In this document: positions 7,125-10,526 of the stretch, piece after piece
Numbering within the stretch: the first letter of the stretch is position 1
How the letters are laid out: each line of letters opens with the position of its first letter
Assembly: GCA_002352635.1 (NCBI GenBank)
Contig: DEIT01000035.1
Span: 1-10,526 of the forward strand
DNA: 10,526 bases
Direction of reading: 5' to 3'
Source of the DNA: Hyphomicrobiaceae bacterium UBA2767
GTDB lineage: Bacteria > Pseudomonadota > Alphaproteobacteria > Rhizobiales > Methyloligellaceae
Position numbers and translations under genes: made by a program
The notes under the pieces: model-generated
Told to the model about the DNA's origin: nothing
Databases searched by the model: none
What the model saw: the letters and a program-made list of their open reading frames with translations, nothing else

Positions 7125-8137
7125 TTCTGGGGGACCTCGAAACAATCCTTGTAGGCGGGCAAGCCCGTCGGAGCGTCGTTGAATGCAGTTGCCTCGTATA
7201 CGCCGCGGGCAATGGCGCGCGCAGTCACGTTGGCAGCCAATGTGCCGAGTTCGGTCAAACCATAGATCGGGTCGGGAAGGGCTCGCGCGCCGGTTGAGAC
7301 AGCGAAGACGATATCGCCGTCAAGAGGAGTGTGAACGGGGTATATGGCGCGAGCGAAACCGGTTTGCGCCATGATTGCCAGCCGCCTGAGCATCATGCGA
7401 TCCAATCGAGCATCCGTCGCGACGACAACGAGGGTTGTGTTTTCCTGTGGACCGCCTTTGATCCGTGGCTGGAGTGCATTGGGTGGAAGCTCTGTTGGCA
7501 TGCCAAGACCACCAAATTCGCTTCTCGATTCGAATGGTGCAGACCAAAAGTGTGGGCCATCGCCGATCGCAACGGACCCTACCGCATTGACCGCCGCCAG
7601 TGCTCCGACAGTTATGCCGCTTTGAGCCTGTGCCGAGGCGCTGCCGAGGCCGCCTTTCAGGTTGCATGTTGTGGCTCCATAACCAGCTCCCGCCGTTCCC
7701 AGTGCGAATTCCGCTCCAGCCGTCTCGCATGCGGCGTAGGCAAGATCCTGATACGGCGGGCGCCGACCCCAATTCTTGTCACCGCCATTGAGCAGGTCGA
7801 ACAGAATGGCCTGGGGCACGATGGGAACCAGTGCATCGCCTATGGGAAACCCGCGACCGTGTTCGCGCAGGAAACTCTGCACACCGGTCGCCGCGTCAAG
7901 TCCGAAAGCTGAGCCCCCGGCCAGTGTAAGCGCGTGAACCTGCTGGACGGTACCTTCCGGATGCAGCGCCATTACCTCGCGCGTCCCCGTCCCACCCCCG
8001 CGTACGTCAACCGCTGTGGTCATTGGCTCATCACACAGCAAAACGGTAACGCCTGACCGCAAGGTCGCATCGTGAGCATTGCCGACGGAGAGCCCGGCGA
8101 CGTCGGTAATGAGATTGCGGCTGGTGGATACTGACAA
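7121..8137 (-). CDS. P1 family (DmpA-like) self-processing peptidase
   Basis: Member of peptidase family S58 (DmpA/aminopeptidase P1), N-terminal-nucleophile hydrolases made as a precursor that cuts itself into two chains; characterised members cleave amino-terminal D-, L- or beta-amino acids. Family landmarks are NLITDVAGLSVGNAHD near the start, VDVRGGGTGTRE, LAGGSAFGLDAATGV, ILFDLLNGGDKNWG, and GGLGSAS, where the Gly-Ser bond (Ser166 from this start) is the expected autocleavage site and nucleophile. The frame is open to 8329, but the extra N-terminus overlaps a plus-strand gene and lacks family similarity. I chose the TTG at 8137, with GGA nine bases upstream; the alternative ATG at 8185 (354 residues) has no Shine-Dalgarno and an AT-rich third position. 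No signal peptide is seen. The stop overlaps the DUF2259 start. Substrate unknown. Confidence 0.88.
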   Translation of the reverse strand: MSVSTSRNLITDVAGLSVGNAHDATLRSGVTVLLCDEPMTTAVDVRGGGTGTREVMALHPEGTVQQVHALTLAGGSAFGLDAATGVQSFLREHGRGFPIGDALVPIVPQAILFDLLNGGDKNWGRRPPYQDLAYAACETAGAEFALGTAGAGYGATTCNLKGGLGSASAQAQSGITVGALAAVNAVGSVAIGDGPHFWSAPFESRSEFGGLGMPTELPPNALQPRIKGGPQENTTLVVVATDARLDRMMLRRLAIMAQTGFARAIYPVHTPLDGDIVFAVSTGARALPDPIYGLTELGTLAANVTARAIARGVYEATAFNDAPTGLPAYKDCFEVPQK

Positions 8138-8178
8138 GGTGTATGTTCCGTTTGATCCTGGACAAGGGACAAGGCGGC

Positions 8179-8200
8179 AAACCATGCCATGACATGGTTT
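8179..8200. repeat. Perfect 8-bp inverted repeat in a divergent intergenic region
   Basis: Arms AAACCATG (8179-8186) and CATGGTTT (8193-8200) flank a six-base spacer, CCATGA. The element lies between the minus-strand peptidase gene and the plus-strand gene at 8259, 42 bases upstream of the preferred peptidase start and 58 bases upstream of the other start. The symmetry and position fit a dimeric regulator operator, but no regulator gene is in the window. The alternative peptidase ATG (8185) lies inside the left arm. Confidence 0.5.
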
Positions 8201-8245
8201 ATGAGGTCTATCGTCATGGCAGGGTGAATCGATCTCGCATGAGAC

Positions 8246-8251
8246 AGGAGG
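8246..8251 (+). promoter_or_regulatory. Consensus Shine-Dalgarno for the 68-residue gene
   Basis: A full AGGAGG sits seven bases before the ATG at 8259. This is the strongest ribosome binding site in the window and the main proof that the short gene is translated. Confidence 0.85.
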
Positions 8252-8258
8252 AAGACCA

Positions 8259-8465
8259 ATGGATTTGACCGAACTGGAGGCCGAACTCAATCTGCTGCTG
8301 ACGCAGATGGAGAATCTTCCCGAAGACAAGCATGAATTTTACTTGCAGCTTAGGGAAAGGCTTTCCGAGATCCGCGCATTTGGCATGCCGGTTCCGGATG
8401 ACCTTGTTCGTCTGGAGAAGGAGCTTGAGAAAGAATTCGCAAGCGAACTGAAATCCGGTTCATGA
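8259..8465 (+). CDS. Small acidic helical protein, unknown function
   Basis: A 68-residue protein that I cannot assign to a named family. It is highly charged (13 Glu, 4 Asp against 4 Lys, 4 Arg) and predicted by eye to be two amphipathic helices: residues 2-19 and 22-40 with leucine-rich spacing, and 47-64 (DDLVRLEKELEKEFASEL), separated by AFGMPVP (40-46). It has no signal peptide, membrane segment, cysteine or metal motif, so a cytosolic coiled-coil or adaptor role is possible but unproven. The gene has a consensus AGGAGG and is followed after 13 bases by a strong bidirectional terminator, so it appears to be a single-gene transcription unit divergent from the peptidase gene and convergent with the transporter binding protein. 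These signals make it a real gene despite its size. Confidence 0.8.
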   Translation: MDLTELEAELNLLLTQMENLPEDKHEFYLQLRERLSEIRAFGMPVPDDLVRLEKELEKEFASELKSGS

Positions 8466-8478
8466 GCTGGTGAAAAGA

Positions 8479-8505
8479 AAAAGCCCGCCAGTGTGGCGGG
8501 CTTTT
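8479..8505. terminator. Bidirectional intrinsic terminator
   Basis: A perfect 12-bp stem, AAAAGCCCGCCA (8479-8490) with TGGCGGGCTTTT (8494-8505), around a GTG loop. It has a GC-rich core with T runs on the outgoing side of both strands, and lies between the convergent small gene (ends 8465) and the binding-protein gene (ends 8531). It should stop transcription from both. Confidence 0.93.
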
Positions 8506-8530
8506 CCGGTTTTTGTATCAATCGCCCAGA

Positions 8531-9634
8531 TCAGTTGATCTGATTGTAGTCGCCCTTCGACCACTTGAAGAAGGCGTATGGTGGCAAGCTCGGATCACCC
8601 TTTTTATCGAACTTGAAATCGCCGATAACGGTCTTGAATGTGCCGTCGTGCAGGGCTTTGGAGACCTTGTCTGCATCCGTGCTGCCGGCAGTCTTTACGG
8701 CCTGTTGCCAAGCCTGGTAGGCGGCGTAGGTGTAAAGAACATATCCCTCCGGCTCGATGCCCTTGTCGCGGAAACGCTTCACGAGCGCAGCCGCCGCCGG
8801 GTTCTTGCGCGGGTCTGGAGAGAAGGTCATCAGCGTGCCTTCACCGGCAGGGCCGGTAATTTTCCAATAATCCGCAGTCACCAGCGCGTCGCCGGAGACC
8901 AGAACCGTGTCCATGCCCTGGCCGCGCATCTGTCGGACGATAAGGCCGGCTTCCGGATGGTAGCCGCCATAGTACAGGACGTCCGTCTTGGCCGCCTTGA
9001 GCTTGGATACAAGCGCATTGTAGTCCTTCTCACCCGGCGTGATGGTTTCGTACATCACTTCCTTCAGGCCGGCAGCATTCATTGCTTTTCTGGTCTCGTC
9101 AGCCAGACCCTTCGAGTAGGCCTGCTTGTCGTGAACCACAGCGACATTCTTGCCCTTGAAGTTCTTGGCAAGGTAGGCGCCAGCCACGCTGCCCTGTTGG
9201 TCGTCACGACCGCAGACGCGAAAGATATTGCTTCCAGGCCTTTCGTCGGTAAATTTTGGGTTCGTTGAAGCTGGCGAGATCTGCAACATTCCTTCTTCAG
9301 CGTAAACAGCCGATGCGGGAATTGATGACCCGGAGCAGAAGTGACCTGCAACGAAAACAACCTTGTCTCCGGCAAGTTTGTTCGCGACGGCAACGGCCTG
9401 CTTTGGATCGCAGGCGTCATCAGCAGCAATGAGATTAAGCTTTTGGCCAAGTACGCCGCCTGCAGCATTGATATCCGCGACGGCGAGTTCGGCGCCTGCC
9501 TTCATTTGTTCACCAAAGCTGGCATAACCACCCGTTAGCGGGCCAACGACAGCGACGTTCATATCCGCGCGTGCAGACGCAGAGAACGACAGTGCAAATG
9601 CAAGCGCCAATGCACTCAATACAAATCTGCGCAT
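8531..9634 (-). CDS. Branched-chain amino acid-type ABC transporter periplasmic binding protein (LivJ/LivK-like)
   Basis: Periplasmic solute-binding protein of a HAAT-family ABC importer, presumably delivering leucine, isoleucine, valine or related amino acids to the Liv permease. The 367 residues start with a signal peptide (MRRFVLSALALAFALSFSASARA, cut after Ala23). The mature part has the type I periplasmic fold: VAVVGPLTGGYASFGEQMKAG, two cysteines (75 and 100; mature 52 and 77) placed like the LIVBP disulfide, the ligand-site region GHFCSGSSIPAS, and YYGGYHPEAGLIVRQM, close to the matching segment of LivK. The ATG (9632-9634) follows AGGGAGA about nine bases away. It is the last gene of the liv cluster, 122 bases after the DUF6867 gene, and ends at the shared terminator; its own promoter would allow the usual high expression. 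Exact substrate is not determined. Confidence 0.94.
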   Translation of the reverse strand: MRRFVLSALALAFALSFSASARADMNVAVVGPLTGGYASFGEQMKAGAELAVADINAAGGVLGQKLNLIAADDACDPKQAVAVANKLAGDKVVFVAGHFCSGSSIPASAVYAEEGMLQISPASTNPKFTDERPGSNIFRVCGRDDQQGSVAGAYLAKNFKGKNVAVVHDKQAYSKGLADETRKAMNAAGLKEVMYETITPGEKDYNALVSKLKAAKTDVLYYGGYHPEAGLIVRQMRGQGMDTVLVSGDALVTADYWKITGPAGEGTLMTFSPDPRKNPAAAALVKRFRDKGIEPEGYVLYTYAAYQAWQQAVKTAGSTDADKVSKALHDGTFKTVIGDFKFDKKGDPSLPPYAFFKWSKGDYNQIN

Positions 9635-9698
9635 ATGACTTTTCTCCCTGTTACTTGCGCCGGTGCTCTAATGTGTGGCGCAAACTTAGTGCGTGGAC

Positions 9699-9704
9699 AT
9701 TATA
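9699..9704 (-). promoter_or_regulatory. Possible -10 element upstream of the binding-protein gene
   Basis: The minus strand reads TATAAT here, 64 bases before the start codon, in the 122-base gap after the DUF6867 gene. No good -35 hexamer lies 16-18 bases further upstream, so this is a tentative promoter for separate expression of the binding protein. Confidence 0.3.
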
Positions 9705-9756
9705 AGCTGAAAAATACGGCAAAAAACATAGTCAGATTTGTCATTGGGGCAATCCT

Positions 9757-10134
9757 TTAGTCCTGTGAGCCTTCGCGCTCGGTCCAGGTGAAAGGTCCGG
9801 TCTTGCGATAGAGCCACGGATATTGTGCCGCCATCTGGCTGGTTTGCGTCAACCGATAGGCGATGCTGGCGAATGCCATGAGCACCGCAGTGTCGACCGC
9901 ATAGTAGTGAATCGAGGCGATGTCGCCCTTGTAGACATCGAGCGGCTTGTCGAGAAAAAGTCCCCAGTGGAGAAACCGGTCAGCCATGCCGAGCAGGCAA
10001 CTGTAGACAATGACCTCCCTGAATGGGCGCCATTTGAGCGCCAGTGCACGGCCGGTGGCCCAAGCGGCACCGCCGCCAATGATGACGGTCAGGAAGAAGA
10101 AAACCAAGAACGACTTTTCCCAGATCAAACCCAT
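9757..10134 (-). CDS. DUF6867-type small membrane protein in a liv operon
   Basis: A 125-residue membrane protein of unknown function. Hydrophobic segments at about residues 8-28, 41-61 and 76-95 suggest three spans, followed by a cytosolic or periplasmic tail with PWLYRKTGPFTWTER (106-120). Conserved-looking polar and aromatic residues sit between the spans (WRPFREVIVYSCLLGMADRFLHWG). Proteins of this type occur between livF and the binding-protein gene in alphaproteobacterial liv clusters, as here, so a role with the transporter is inferred, not shown. The ATG at 10132-10134 is chosen because it begins the conserved part and has AAGGTG just upstream; an earlier ATG at 10173 would overlap livF. 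It starts 25 bases after livF. The DUF number is from memory and less certain than the context. Confidence 0.82.
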   Translation of the reverse strand: MGLIWEKSFLVFFFLTVIIGGGAAWATGRALALKWRPFREVIVYSCLLGMADRFLHWGLFLDKPLDVYKGDIASIHYYAVDTAVLMAFASIAYRLTQTSQMAAQYPWLYRKTGPFTWTEREGSQD

Positions 10135-10159
10135 AATGCACCTTGCGGATTCGTGACCC

Positions 10160-10526
10160 TCAATGCCGCCCACCTTCCAGATAGGCGGTGCGGATTTCTT
10201 CCTTAGCCAGCAAGCTCTTGCCCGTTCCCTTCATGGTAATCTCGCCATTCACCATCACGTAGCCGCGATGGGCGAGTTTCAGAGCGTGAAACGCATTTTG
10301 CTCCACCAGAAACACAGTCAAGCCTTGCTTGCGGTTCAGATCGCCGATCGCTGAAAATATCTGTTTCACAATAAGTGGCGCGAGCCCGAGGGAGGGTTCA
10401 TCGAGCAGCAGTAGTTTTGGCCGGCCCATCAGGGCGCGACCGATCGCCAGCATTTGTTGCTCTCCGCCCGAAAGCGTACCGCCGCGCTGGTCCGCACGTT
10501 GTTTGAGAATGGGGAAGAGTGTGAGC
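10160..10526 (-). CDS. livF: Branched-chain amino acid ABC transporter ATP-binding protein LivF, 3' part
   Basis: The cytosolic ATPase of a Liv importer; it pairs with LivG to drive LivH/LivM. The last 121 residues are in the window and the N-terminal half with Walker A is beyond the right edge. Visible motifs are the ABC signature LSGGEQQ followed by MLAIGRALM, the Walker B LLLLDEPSLGLAP, and FLVEQN, where LivF-type proteins have Glu-Gln-Asn in the switch region rather than the common histidine. The C-terminus IRTAYLEGGRH has the typical LivF ending, with no extra domain. It is 25 bases upstream of the DUF6867 gene and in line with the binding protein; livG, livH and livM are expected outside the window. 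The LivF rather than LivG call rests on the DEPSLGLAP and VEQN motifs and the short C-terminus. Confidence 0.95.
   Translation of the reverse strand, partial: LTLFPILKQRADQRGGTLSGGEQQMLAIGRALMGRPKLLLLDEPSLGLAPLIVKQIFSAIGDLNRKQGLTVFLVEQNAFHALKLAHRGYVMVNGEITMKGTGKSLLAKEEIRTAYLEGGRH

Noticed and set aside
8138..8329. Long N-terminal extension of the P1 peptidase
   Set aside because: It overlaps the plus-strand 68-residue gene and the palindrome, has no family similarity, and shows non-coding-like codon third positions.
1..10526. Mobile elements, CRISPR, toxin-antitoxin or defence systems
   Set aside because: No transposase, integrase, phage gene, spaced repeat array or defence-protein motif was found on either strand; base composition and gene types look like core chromosome.

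Overview
The window is about 10.5 kb of ordinary-looking alphaproteobacterial chromosome, most likely from the Hyphomicrobiales (Rhizobiales) or a close relative. The evidence is the minus-strand gene order purC-purS-purQ-purL beside a gene for the ATP synthase inhibitor subunit zeta (a protein known from alphaproteobacteria), a DUF2259 secreted protein, and a small DUF6867-type membrane protein inside a branched-chain amino acid transport (liv) operon. The sequence is moderately GC-rich. I see no phage, transposon, CRISPR array, tRNA or rRNA, and every recognisable gene looks intact apart from the two cut by the window edges.

Positions 1-2185 (minus strand) hold a tightly packed purine operon: purC (SAICAR synthetase), purS, purQ and the 5' part of purL. 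PurS, PurQ and the small-type PurL form the three-part FGAM synthase. The purS/purQ and purQ/purL junctions overlap by 4 and 1 bases, so translational coupling is likely. A 343-base gap without a gene (2186-2528) separates purC from the divergent plus-strand genes and contains several short inverted repeats.

Positions 2529-4431 (plus strand) carry the ATPase inhibitor zeta, an HpcH/HpaI-family aldolase and a secreted protein of unknown function with a calcium-loop-like FG-GAP/VCBS motif and a cysteine cluster. Spacing is close, so they may share a transcript. They converge on purB (adenylosuccinate lyase, 4447-5739, minus), the second purine locus of the window.

Upstream of purB on the same strand lie a 160-residue membrane protein of unknown function, a DUF2259 exported protein and a P1-family (DmpA-like) self-processing N-terminal-nucleophile peptidase. 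The last two overlap by 4 bases. A short divergent region with a perfect 8-bp inverted repeat separates the peptidase from a 68-residue acidic, helical protein on the plus strand, which ends at a strong bidirectional terminator (8479-8505).

Positions 8531-10526 (minus strand) are the 3' end of a liv-type ABC transport operon: LivF ATPase (partial), a DUF6867 membrane protein and a periplasmic LivJ/LivK-like binding protein, closed by the shared terminator. I found no clear novel system. The best leads are the unexplained non-coding stretch between purC and zeta, the palindrome at 8179-8200, and the uncharacterised small proteins.
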